NCBI GenBank assembly: GCA_905192745.1
Contig: CAJJLZ010000030.1
Coordinates: 1-29,872 of the forward strand
Length of the DNA stretch: 29,872 nucleotides
Direction of reading: 5' to 3'
Source: an uncultured Oscillospiraceae bacterium
GTDB taxonomy: Bacteria; Bacillota; Clostridia; Oscillospirales; Acutalibacteraceae
Part shown: piece after piece, positions 16,340 through 23,269 of the stretch
Layout of the letters: every line of letters begins with the position of its first letter
How positions within the stretch are numbered: position 1 is the first letter of the stretch
Program-made: the position numbers and the translations under genes
Notes under the pieces: generated by a model
Seen by the model: the letters and a program-made list of their open reading frames with translations, nothing else
Database searches by the model: none
What the model was told of the DNA's origin: nothing

Positions 16340-16369
16340 TTGACAGGGGAACTAGTAAAATACTATAAA
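16340..16369 (+). promoter_or_regulatory. Sigma-A-like promoter for the first paaK gene
   Basis: A consensus TTGACA (16340-16345) and TATAAA (16364-16369) are 18 bp apart. The transcript start is expected near 16376, about 205 bases before the start codon, so the mRNA has a long leader ending in a terminator at 16511-16549. Confidence 0.7.
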
Positions 16370-16389
16370 GCGTTTAAATCGTTAAAGCG
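16366..16389. promoter_or_regulatory. Repeated TAAAGCG motif overlapping the paaK promoter
   Basis: TAAAGCG occurs at 16366-16372 and 16383-16389 as a direct repeat with 17-bp period. TTTAAA lies between them. The same TTAAAGCG half-site forms the dyad at 14555-14581, and ATAAAGC recurs there at 14582-14588. It covers the -10 and start region, where a bound regulator would repress. Confidence 0.4.
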
Positions 16390-16510
16390 TACCCTGCCGT
16401 ATATGCGCGGTGAACGCGCCGTCCTTCCGGGTGCGGATAGGCACGATAAAGGCGGCCCCTTTCCACCAGTTCCCCGCGCTGCGACGTATCTCTTCGGCCT
16501 GTATGCTTTC
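16376..16510 (+). ncRNA. Unassigned structured leader upstream of the paaK attenuator
   Basis: This is the part of the predicted paaK leader before the terminator. Visible pairings are GCGCG with CGCGC (16405-16409/16415-16419) and GTGC-GGATAG-GCAC around 16431-16444. CCGTCC at 16419-16424 could pair with GGACGG at 16528-16533, inside the terminator loop and arm, which would be an alternative fold. I recognise no known riboswitch or T-box consensus. The only other content of the 16182-16581 gap is the promoter and the symporter terminator. Confidence 0.35.
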
Positions 16511-16549
16511 CGGAGCCGGCTCCCCGCGGACGGCCGGTCTCCGTTTTTT
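16511..16549 (+). terminator. Intrinsic terminator in the paaK leader (candidate attenuator)
   Basis: CGGAG-CCGGC (16511-16520) pairs with GCCGG-T-CTCCG (16533-16543), giving ten base pairs with one bulged T, around a 12-nt loop. It is followed at once by six T (16544-16549). It lies only 32 bp before the paaK start, too close to allow another promoter. Any transcript from the promoter at 16340-16369 must therefore read through it. Confidence 0.72.
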
Positions 16550-16581
16550 CCCGGCTGTCCACGGAGAAAAGAGGCTTACGA

Positions 16582-17913
16582 ATGATGACAAAGCATCCGA
16601 TCTGGAATCCGGAAATGGAATGCATGAACCGCCGTGATCTGGAGGCCCTCCAGCTGGAGAGGCTGAAGGCGCTGGTGGATTACTGCGACCGCAATGTAAA
16701 ATTCTATCACGACCGGCTGGAAAAGGCCGGGGTGACGGCGGATAAGATCAAGGCCCTTTCGGACGTGCAGTACATCCCCTATACCACCAAAACCGATCTG
16801 CGGGATACCTATCCCTTTGGCATGTTCAGCGTACCGCTGAAGGAGATGGTCCGCATTCACGCGTCCTCCGGCACCACCGGCAATCCCACCGTGGTGGGCT
16901 ATACCCGGGAGGATCTGGACAACTGGGCCGAGCAGGTCGCCCGGCTGGTCTACGCCGCCGGAGCAAGTGAGGAAACCATCGTGCAGATCTGCTTCGGCTA
17001 CGGCATGTTCACCGGCGCGCTCGGCCTGCATTACGGGTTGGAGCGGATCGGCGCCACCGTAGTCCCCACCTCGTCGGGCAACACCGAAAAGCAGCTTAAA
17101 TTCATGCGGGATTTCGGCACCACCGCGCTGGTCGCCACCCCGTCCTACGCCCTCTATCTCGCGGAATCCGCCCGGGAAATGGCCGATCGCTTCCCCATGG
17201 AGCAGTACAAGCTTTCCCTCGGCCTGCTGGGCAGCGAAGGCTGCACCCCCGAGATGCGGACCCAGATCGAACAGCGCTGGGGAAACGGCTTCTTCGCCAC
17301 CGACAACTACGGCATGTCCGAGCTGAACGGCCCCGGAATGTCCGGCGAATGCCGCGAGCGCTGCGGATTACATATCAACGAGGATCATTTCCTCTGTGAA
17401 GTGATCGACTCGAACTCCCTCGATGTGCTGGATAGGGGCGAAACCGGCGAACTGGTGGTGACGGCGCTGACCAAGCGGGGAATCCCGATGCTGCGGTACC
17501 GCACCAAGGACATCACTTACATTGATTACGAGCCCTGCGCCTGCGGACGGACCACCGCCCGGATGCACAAAATCATCGGACGCAGCGACGATATGCTGAA
17601 AATCCGCGGCGTGAACGTCTTCCCCTCTCAGGTGGAAAGCGCGCTGATCGGCATCACCGAGATCGGCCCCCATTACCAGCTGGTGGTCCGGCGGAAAAAT
17701 TTCGCCGATACGCTGGAGGTAAAGGTGGAGTTGATCGACGGCTCCCTGCTGGAACGGTACGGCGAGCTGGAAGCGCTGCAGAAGCGCATCCACGACCGGA
17801 TCAAGGCCATCCTCGGCATCGAGATCGCGGTCAGCTTGGTGGAACCGAAGTCTCTCGACCGCTACACCGGCAAGGCTCAGCGGGTACTCGACCTGCGCGG
17901 CGAAAACGCCTGA
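16582..17913 (+). CDS. paaK: Phenylacetate--CoA ligase family protein (first copy)
   Basis: The 443-residue AMP-forming ligase activates an aryl acid with ATP and CoA. Adenylate-forming motifs are clear: phosphate loop SSGTTGNPTVVGYT from residue 95, DNYGMSE, RYRTKD, GRSDDMLKIRGVNVFPSQVE and the catalytic lysine K431 (YTGKAQR). CACGRT near residue 318 is the usual C-x-C element of this PaaK subgroup. Length fits PaaK at about 430-440. The start ATG 16582 has AGAGG about eight bases before it; an ATG three bases later is also possible. It heads the paaK-iorA-iorB-paaK cluster. Phenylacetate or indoleacetate are the likely substrates by family and context, but specificity is not shown by sequence. 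Confidence 0.9.
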   Translation: MMTKHPIWNPEMECMNRRDLEALQLERLKALVDYCDRNVKFYHDRLEKAGVTADKIKALSDVQYIPYTTKTDLRDTYPFGMFSVPLKEMVRIHASSGTTGNPTVVGYTREDLDNWAEQVARLVYAAGASEETIVQICFGYGMFTGALGLHYGLERIGATVVPTSSGNTEKQLKFMRDFGTTALVATPSYALYLAESAREMADRFPMEQYKLSLGLLGSEGCTPEMRTQIEQRWGNGFFATDNYGMSELNGPGMSGECRERCGLHINEDHFLCEVIDSNSLDVLDRGETGELVVTALTKRGIPMLRYRTKDITYIDYEPCACGRTTARMHKIIGRSDDMLKIRGVNVFPSQVESALIGITEIGPHYQLVVRRKNFADTLEVKVELIDGSLLERYGELEALQKRIHDRIKAILGIEIAVSLVEPKSLDRYTGKAQRVLDLRGENA

Positions 17914-17932
17914 CCGGCGGTTTCCCGCTCTT

Positions 17933-17963
17933 CCGGGCGGCTTCGCTGCGCGCCCGGTATTTT
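17933..17963 (+). terminator. Weak terminator-like hairpin between paaK and iorA
   Basis: CCGGGCG (17933-17939) pairs with CGCCCGG (17951-17957), with further pairing of GC with GC inside the loop, followed by TATTTTC. It may reduce read-through from paaK into iorA and so set subunit ratios. Confidence 0.45.
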
Positions 17964-17991
17964 CCCGTTGTAAAAACCATTTTATATGCAG

Positions 17992-18021
17992 GCGCCGACG
18001 CTGCCGGACGAGCGTCGGCGC
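17992..18021 (+). other. Perfect 11-bp hairpin upstream of iorA
   Basis: GCGCCGACGCT and AGCGTCGGCGC flank an 8-nt loop. No T-run follows. It ends 28 bp before the iorA start, just ahead of the AGGAAGG ribosome site. It may protect the 5' end of a processed iorAB mRNA or bind a regulator. Confidence 0.55.
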
Positions 18022-18049
18022 TACCGAACACAGGAAGGATGATACCCCC

Positions 18050-19825
18050 ATGAAAACCCTGATGCTGGGCAACGAAGCCGTTGCCCGCGGCGTGTACGAG
18101 GCGGGCGCGACGGTCGTCTCCTCCTACCCCGGCACCCCCAGCACCGAGATCACCGAGGTTCTCGGCAAGTACGAAGAGATTTACTGCGAGTGGGCGCCCA
18201 ACGAAAAGGTGGCGATGGAGGTCGCGTTCGGCGCGGCCACCGGCGGCGCGCGCAGCTTCTGCGCCATGAAGCACGTCGGCCTGAACGTTGCGGCCGACCC
18301 GCTCTATACCGCTTCCTACATCGGGGTAAACGGCGGGATGGTCATCGCCGTGGCGGACGACCCCGGGATGCATTCCTCCCAAAACGAGCAGGATTCCCGC
18401 CATCACGCGATCGCCTCGAAAACCCCGATGCTGGAGCCCTGCGACTCAGCCGAATGTCTCGCCTACACCAAGCTCGCCTATGAGCTGTCCGAGCAATTCG
18501 ACACGCCGTTTCTGCTGCGGCTTTCCACCCGGGTTTCCCACTGCCGTTCCCTGGTGGAGACAGCGGAACGGGAGGAACGGGAGCTGAAGCCCTACCGCAA
18601 GGACGTGATGAAGAACGTCATGATGCCGGCGATGGCCAAGGGACGGCACGTCGTGGTGGAAAAGCGCACCGAAGCGCTGCGCGCCTGGGCGGAAAGCTCC
18701 GGCATCAACCGGGTGGAATACAACGACACCCGCATCGGCATCGTCTGCGCCGGCTCCTCTTACAACTATGCCAGAGAGGCGCTGGGCGAGCGGGCAAGCT
18801 ATTTCAAGCTCGGCATGGTCAACCCGCTGCCCATCCAGTCCCTGATCGATTTTGCCCGCCGAGTCGGTCAGGTGTATGTCATCGAGGAGCTGGACGACAT
18901 CATCGAGACCCACTGCCGCAAGCACGGCATTCCCGTGATCGGCAAGCTGCTCTTCCCCGCCTGCGGTGAATTCTCTCAGGCGGTGGTGCGGGAAGCCCTG
19001 CTTGGCGAGGAACGGCCCTATCGCGCCTTCCCGGCGGCGATTCCGGGCCGTCCTCCCGTGCTCTGCGCCGGCTGCCCCCATCGGGGTCTGTTCTACGCGC
19101 TGAAAAAGTATAACCTGTATGTCAGCGGGGATATCGGCTGCTACACCCTCGGCGCGGCCGCTCCTCTGTCCTCCATCGACGCCTGCGTGTGCATGGGCGC
19201 TTCGATCAGCGGCCTGCACGGCTTCAACACCGCCCGCGGACCGGAACAGGCGAAAAAATCGGTCGCCGTTATCGGCGACTCCACCTTCTGCCATTCGGGC
19301 GTGACCGGGCTGATGGATATCGCCTATAACAAAGGCGTTTCCACCGTCATCGTACTGGACAACTCCATCACCGGCATGACGGGACACCAGAACAACCCCG
19401 CCAACGGCCTGACCCTGCGGGGAGATCCCACCGTCGCGGTGGATCTGGAGGCCCTCGCCCACGCGCTCGGCATCCGCCGGGTAACGGTGGTGGACCCGTT
19501 CGATCTGGACGCGGTGCGCACGGCGGTGGAAACCGAGCTGGCGGTGGAGGAACCCTCTCTGATTATCTCCCGCCGTCCCTGCGCCCTGCTCAAGAACGTA
19601 AAGCACAACCCCGCCATGACGGTGGACGCCGACAAATGCACCGGCTGCAAAAGCTGTCTCAAGGCCGGCTGCCCGGCCATCTCGGTCCACGGGACGGCCA
19701 ATAACGGCCGCGGCCACGCGGTGATCGACCCCAACCAGTGCGTCGGCTGTGAAATCTGCGCCAAGATCTGCCGGTTTAACGCCATCTCCTTTCCGGCCGC
19801 CGGAGCCAAGGAAGAAACCGTCTGA
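18050..19825 (+). CDS. iorA: Indolepyruvate:ferredoxin oxidoreductase, alpha subunit
   Basis: The 591-residue subunit catalyses oxidative decarboxylation of aryl-pyruvates to aryl-acetyl-CoA with ferredoxin, or the reverse. The N-terminus has the pyruvate-oxidoreductase domain (SYPGTPSTEI near residues 24-33). The thiamine diphosphate region follows, with CAGCPHRG and GDIGCYTLG near residues 342-367 and GDSTFCHSGVTGL near 408-420. The C-terminus carries two ferredoxin-type 4Fe-4S motifs, CTGCKSCLKAGCP and CVGCEICAKICRF, the second-cluster arrangement typical of IorA. Length is close to the usual 600. ATG 18050 follows AGGAAGG. The gene lies 136 bp after paaK, with two hairpins in the gap, and is followed by iorB. 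Confidence 0.96.
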   Translation: MKTLMLGNEAVARGVYEAGATVVSSYPGTPSTEITEVLGKYEEIYCEWAPNEKVAMEVAFGAATGGARSFCAMKHVGLNVAADPLYTASYIGVNGGMVIAVADDPGMHSSQNEQDSRHHAIASKTPMLEPCDSAECLAYTKLAYELSEQFDTPFLLRLSTRVSHCRSLVETAEREERELKPYRKDVMKNVMMPAMAKGRHVVVEKRTEALRAWAESSGINRVEYNDTRIGIVCAGSSYNYAREALGERASYFKLGMVNPLPIQSLIDFARRVGQVYVIEELDDIIETHCRKHGIPVIGKLLFPACGEFSQAVVREALLGEERPYRAFPAAIPGRPPVLCAGCPHRGLFYALKKYNLYVSGDIGCYTLGAAAPLSSIDACVCMGASISGLHGFNTARGPEQAKKSVAVIGDSTFCHSGVTGLMDIAYNKGVSTVIVLDNSITGMTGHQNNPANGLTLRGDPTVAVDLEALAHALGIRRVTVVDPFDLDAVRTAVETELAVEEPSLIISRRPCALLKNVKHNPAMTVDADKCTGCKSCLKAGCPAISVHGTANNGRGHAVIDPNQCVGCEICAKICRFNAISFPAAGAKEETV

Positions 19826-19898
19826 AAAAGCTGTTTCAGGCAGCGGGTTTTGCGGATAAGGAAACCCGGCGTAAATCAAGAAAGGAATGGTCAATATC

Positions 19899-20498
19899 AT
19901 GCCGAATACAGCAACGCAATCCAATGTGAAAAATATTATGATCGTGGGCGTGGGCGGACAGGGAACGCTTCTCGCCTCCAAGCTGATGGGCAAGGCCTTT
20001 GTGGAAAAGGGATTTGACGTAAAAGTCAGCGAGGTACACGGCATGTCCCAGCGGGGCGGCTCGGTGGTCACCTACGTCCGGTACGGGGACAAGGTATATT
20101 CTTCTCTGGTGGAAAAGGGCGAAGCCGACATCATCATCGCCTTCGAGCAGCTGGAGGCCGCGCGCTGGCTTCCCTACCTCAAGCCGGACGGCATCCTGAT
20201 TACCAGCTCGCAGGCCATCGACCCGATGCCGGTAGTGATGGGGACGGCGGAATACCCGCAGGGGATCCTGCCCGCGATCCGGGAGATGGGGGTCCGGGTC
20301 ATGGACGTGGACGCGCTGGCCCTCGCGCTGGAAGCCGGATCCGCCAGGGCGACCAACGTGGTACTGCTCGGGCTGGCGGCCCACTATCTCGGCTTTGACA
20401 AGGAGATGTGGGTGGACGTGATCCGCACCACCGTCCCCCCGAAAACCATCGCCGTCAATGAAAAGGCTTTCGAATTGGGATACGCCGCGATCCGGTAA
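19899..20498 (+). CDS. iorB: Indolepyruvate:ferredoxin oxidoreductase, beta subunit
   Basis: This 199-residue subunit has the gamma-type 2-oxoacid oxidoreductase fold. It shows VGVGGQGTLLASKLMGKA at the N-terminus, VKVSEVHGMSQRGGSVVTYV next, and a C-terminal NVVLLGLAAHYLG segment. It pairs with IorA to complete the enzyme. Two in-frame starts exist. ATG 19887 directly abuts AAAGGA (19881-19886), leaving no spacing, so ATG 19899 is preferred although its spacing of 12 is long. The preceding 73-bp gap has two small hairpins and no terminator, so it is co-transcribed with iorA. Confidence 0.95.
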   Translation: MPNTATQSNVKNIMIVGVGGQGTLLASKLMGKAFVEKGFDVKVSEVHGMSQRGGSVVTYVRYGDKVYSSLVEKGEADIIIAFEQLEAARWLPYLKPDGILITSSQAIDPMPVVMGTAEYPQGILPAIREMGVRVMDVDALALALEAGSARATNVVLLGLAAHYLGFDKEMWVDVIRTTVPPKTIAVNEKAFELGYAAIR

Positions 20499-20562
20499 CG
20501 GCCGCAGCGTCCCCATTCTATCCAAACCGCCGGACCGGCGGAGCAAAAAAGGAGAGAGACCC

Positions 20563-21861
20563 ATGCCAATCTATCAGCCGGAAATCGAATCCGCCTCGCG
20601 GGATTACCTCCACGCCGTCCAGTCGGCACGCCTGATTAAAATGGTGAAGAACGCCTACGAAAACGTTCCGTTTTACAAAAAGCAGTTGGATGACGCCGGG
20701 CTGGAGCCGGGCGACATCCACTCCATTGACGATATTATCAAACTGCCCTTCACCCTTAAGACCGACCTGCGGGACAACTTCCCCTACGGTCTGTTCGCCG
20801 TGCCGCCCCGCGAGCTGGTGCGGATTCACGCCTCCTCCGGCACCACCGGGAAGCAGACGGTCGTGGGCTACACCGCCCACGACATCGACGTCTGGGCGAC
20901 CGGCGCGGCCCGCGCGCTCTCCGCGGCCGGCTGCACGACGGAGGATTTCGTCCATGTTTCCTATGGCTACGGCCTCTTCACCGGCGGCCTCGGCCTGCAC
21001 TACGGCGCGGAGAAGCTGGGCGCGACCGCGATCCCGGTTTCCTCCGGCAACACCAAGCGGCAGGTGCAGATTCTGCAGGATTTCGGTTCGGATTTCCTGT
21101 GCTGTACCCCCTCCTACGCCATGTTCATTGGCGAAACCGTGCGGGACATGGGGATCGATCCCACCACCCTGAAGCTGCGCGGCGGCCTGTTCGGCGCGGA
21201 GCCGTGGACCGACAATATGCGCCGGGAAATCGAGCGGCTGCTTGACATCAAAGCCTATGACATTTACGGCCTGTCCGAAATTGCCGGCCCCGGCGTCGCC
21301 TACGACTGCGAGTGCCAGAACGGCCTGCATGTCTGCGAGGATTACTTCTATCCCGAGGTCATCGACCCCGACACCCTGCAGCCCCTGCAGGATGGCGAAT
21401 ACGGCGAGCTGGTGTTCACCTGCATTGGCAAGGAAGCTCTGCCCCTGATCCGGTACCGTACCCGGGATATCTGCGCCCTCCATCACGACGTCTGCTCCTG
21501 CGGGCGGACGGTGGTGCGTATGAGCAAGCCCCGCGGACGGAGCGACGATATGCTGATTATCCGCGGCGTGAACGTGTTCCCCTCTCAGGTGGAGCATGTG
21601 CTGCTGGAACTGGGGATGGATCCCAATTACCTCATTATCGTGGACCGCAAGAACAACCTCGACACCATGGAGGTACAGGTGGAAATGAACGCCGCCCTCT
21701 TCTCGGATACGGTGCGGGACATTGAAAACACCGAAAAGCGGATCGAGGGCGCGCTGCAAAGCACCTTGAACATCCACGCCCGGGTCCGCCTGCTTGAGCC
21801 GAACACCCTTCCCCGCTCGGAAGGAAAGGCTAAACGGGTGATCGACAACCGGCATCTGTAA
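20563..21861 (+). CDS. paaK: Phenylacetate--CoA ligase family protein (second copy)
   Basis: The 432-residue AMP-forming ligase is a divergent paralogue of the first copy. It keeps all core motifs: SSGTTGKQTVVGYT, DIYGLSE, RYRTRD, CSCGRT, GRSDDMLIIRGVNVFPSQVE and the C-terminal lysine in SEGKAKR. Many other positions differ, including FVHVSYGYG for IVQICFGYG in the region likely to shape the acid pocket, so the two probably prefer different aryl acids. ATG 20563 follows GGAG in an A-rich AAAAAAGGAGAG site by eight bases. The gap of 64 bp after iorB has no terminator, so it ends the operon. A 53-bp stretch is almost identical in DNA to the first copy. Confidence 0.9.
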   Translation: MPIYQPEIESASRDYLHAVQSARLIKMVKNAYENVPFYKKQLDDAGLEPGDIHSIDDIIKLPFTLKTDLRDNFPYGLFAVPPRELVRIHASSGTTGKQTVVGYTAHDIDVWATGAARALSAAGCTTEDFVHVSYGYGLFTGGLGLHYGAEKLGATAIPVSSGNTKRQVQILQDFGSDFLCCTPSYAMFIGETVRDMGIDPTTLKLRGGLFGAEPWTDNMRREIERLLDIKAYDIYGLSEIAGPGVAYDCECQNGLHVCEDYFYPEVIDPDTLQPLQDGEYGELVFTCIGKEALPLIRYRTRDICALHHDVCSCGRTVVRMSKPRGRSDDMLIIRGVNVFPSQVEHVLLELGMDPNYLIIVDRKNNLDTMEVQVEMNAALFSDTVRDIENTEKRIEGALQSTLNIHARVRLLEPNTLPRSEGKAKRVIDNRHL

Positions 21862-21935
21862 AGGAAGCCCCTGCCGGAACCGCGCCGAAGCCCTGAGCAA
21901 GAGCGAAAGTTATCACGGAGGGAGGCTGCTTTCGT

Positions 21936-22535
21936 ATGATCGCCTATCACGGCACCACGGTTTGCGGGATACGCGTCCTAAAGCCCTTCGCCAATCTCGC
22001 CTCCAATCTGGATTATCCCTGCGTATATCTTTCCGCCAATCAGGCGCTCGCCTCTGTTTATATCTGGCGATATCCTTTTAAATGGATGACTTTCGAAATC
22101 CGGGAGGACGGTGTGCCGGTCTATAACGAAACCTTTTCCAATGGCCTGCGCTCCTTCTATGAAGGCGTAAAGGGCGTCATTTACACCGCCGAAGGGGACT
22201 TTGAAACCGATGCCAACACCACCATCCGTCATGCGGTCATCTCCCGGGAACCAGTGCCGATACAGAGAGCGGATGAAGTGGAGGATGCGTATGAACGGAT
22301 TCTGCGGTATGAACGGGAAGGGCGTTTGTTCATCCGCCGTTTTGATCAGCTCACCGAAGCCGAACGAGCGAGGGATCGCCGGATGGTCGCGAATACGATT
22401 CAGCGGCTGCGGCTTTGGGAAGAGATTCAGACAATAGAAAGGGGAGAAGCGGGGAATCCTCTTGCTCCCTTCGTGCGGGATACCTTTCCGGACATATGGG
22501 AAGAAGCGCTGCGTCAGGAAAATCTGTCCGAATAA
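21936..22535 (+). CDS. Protein of unknown function, possibly ADP-ribosyltransferase-fold
   Basis: I do not recognise this 199-residue protein firmly. It opens with IAYHGTT and about 25 residues later has CVYLSANQALASVYIW. A leading YHGT plus a VYLS-x-N-x-A strand is the layout of small ADP-ribosyltransferase-fold families such as Arr and DUF3990 proteins, but the third catalytic acidic position is not obvious. The C-terminal half (about 105-199) is charged and helical, rich in E and R. There is no signal peptide. ATG 21936 follows GGAGGGAGG by about ten bases. The gene looks lower in GC, with more A/T-ending codons, than its neighbours, which hints at separate origin. A terminator follows at once. 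It may also be a plain conserved hypothetical. Confidence 0.72.
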   Translation: MIAYHGTTVCGIRVLKPFANLASNLDYPCVYLSANQALASVYIWRYPFKWMTFEIREDGVPVYNETFSNGLRSFYEGVKGVIYTAEGDFETDANTTIRHAVISREPVPIQRADEVEDAYERILRYEREGRLFIRRFDQLTEAERARDRRMVANTIQRLRLWEEIQTIERGEAGNPLAPFVRDTFPDIWEEALRQENLSE

Positions 22536-22538
22536 TCG

Positions 22539-22573
22539 AATCGCCCGGCGGAATGATCCGCCGGGCGATTTTT
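22539..22573 (+). terminator. Strong intrinsic terminator
   Basis: A perfect 14-bp stem pairs 22539-22552 with 22557-22570 around the loop ATGA, and TTTTT ends at 22573. It terminates the 21936-22535 transcript. On the minus strand the T-run is poor, so it serves the Nudix gene less well. Confidence 0.93.
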
Positions 22574-22605
22574 GTCATGGACTATTCTCCCGCCTCGTCC
22601 GATTT

Positions 22606-23172
22606 TCAGATTTCTCCCCGCTGTTTCATCAGGTACGCCTTAAGCACCGCCGTCTGGGTCTTGGCGTCGGTCAGGTCGTTCGCCATCACCCGCCGGACCG
22701 CCTCTTCCAGCGGCACCCGCTCCGCCTCCAAAAACTCATCCTCGTCGGGATTCATCTCGCCGAAGGACAGCCCGGTGGCAAGATACAGGTGGATAATCTC
22801 CCCGCAGTAGCCGGGGGAAGGGTACAGCTTCCCAAGGGAAACATACCGCTCCGCCGACGCGCCGGTTTCCTCCTTCAGTTCCCGTTTTCCCGCCTCCAGC
22901 GGATCCTCGCCCCGTTCGAGCTTGCCGGCGGGCAACTCCTCCAGCACCTCGCCGTAGGGATAGCGGAACTGCCGCACAAAAAGCAGCTCGTCCGCATCCG
23001 TCAGCGCGGCGATGCATACGCCGCCGGGATGCTCCACTACCTCCCGCTTGGCGGTCCGCCCATTCGGGAGTTCTGCTTCGTCCACCCGCAGGTTAATAAT
23101 CCGGCCCTGAAAGCGGACGTCTCGGGACAGGGTTTTTTCGAATAAATTAAGGGAATCGGTCGGTTTGCTCAT
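22606..23172 (-). CDS. Nudix hydrolase, probable ADP-ribose pyrophosphatase
   Basis: This 188-residue protein has a complete Nudix box: G83, E89, then R97-E98-L99-K100-E101-E102-T103-G104. The LPAGKLERGEDP lead-in and an N-terminal strand-rich region of about 45 residues match the ADP-ribose pyrophosphatase (NudF) group, which splits ADP-ribose to AMP and ribose-5-phosphate with divalent metal. PSPGYCGE after the box is the usual proline-rich element of that group. The start at 23172 has AAGGAG 11 bases upstream. It is divergent from the M14 peptidase across a 97-bp gap in which I see no clear promoter pair. If the neighbour at 21936 is an ADP-ribosyltransferase the pairing would be suggestive, but that is speculation. 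Confidence 0.92.
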   Translation of the reverse strand: MSKPTDSLNLFEKTLSRDVRFQGRIINLRVDEAELPNGRTAKREVVEHPGGVCIAALTDADELLFVRQFRYPYGEVLEELPAGKLERGEDPLEAGKRELKEETGASAERYVSLGKLYPSPGYCGEIIHLYLATGLSFGEMNPDEDEFLEAERVPLEEAVRRVMANDLTDAKTQTAVLKAYLMKQRGEI

Positions 23173-23269
23173 ATACTGCTCGTCTCCTTCATATACATGG
23201 CTCAGGTATGTTTTCTTACGGATGGAACGGGCGGGACACGCCCGGCAGAAAAGAAAGGATGGGTTTGCC

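Noticed and set aside
16376..16550. T-box leader upstream of the first paaK
   Set aside because: The conserved T-box antiterminator sequence (TGGNACCGCG-like) and a specifier loop are not visible. The terminator is real, but the sensing class is unknown.
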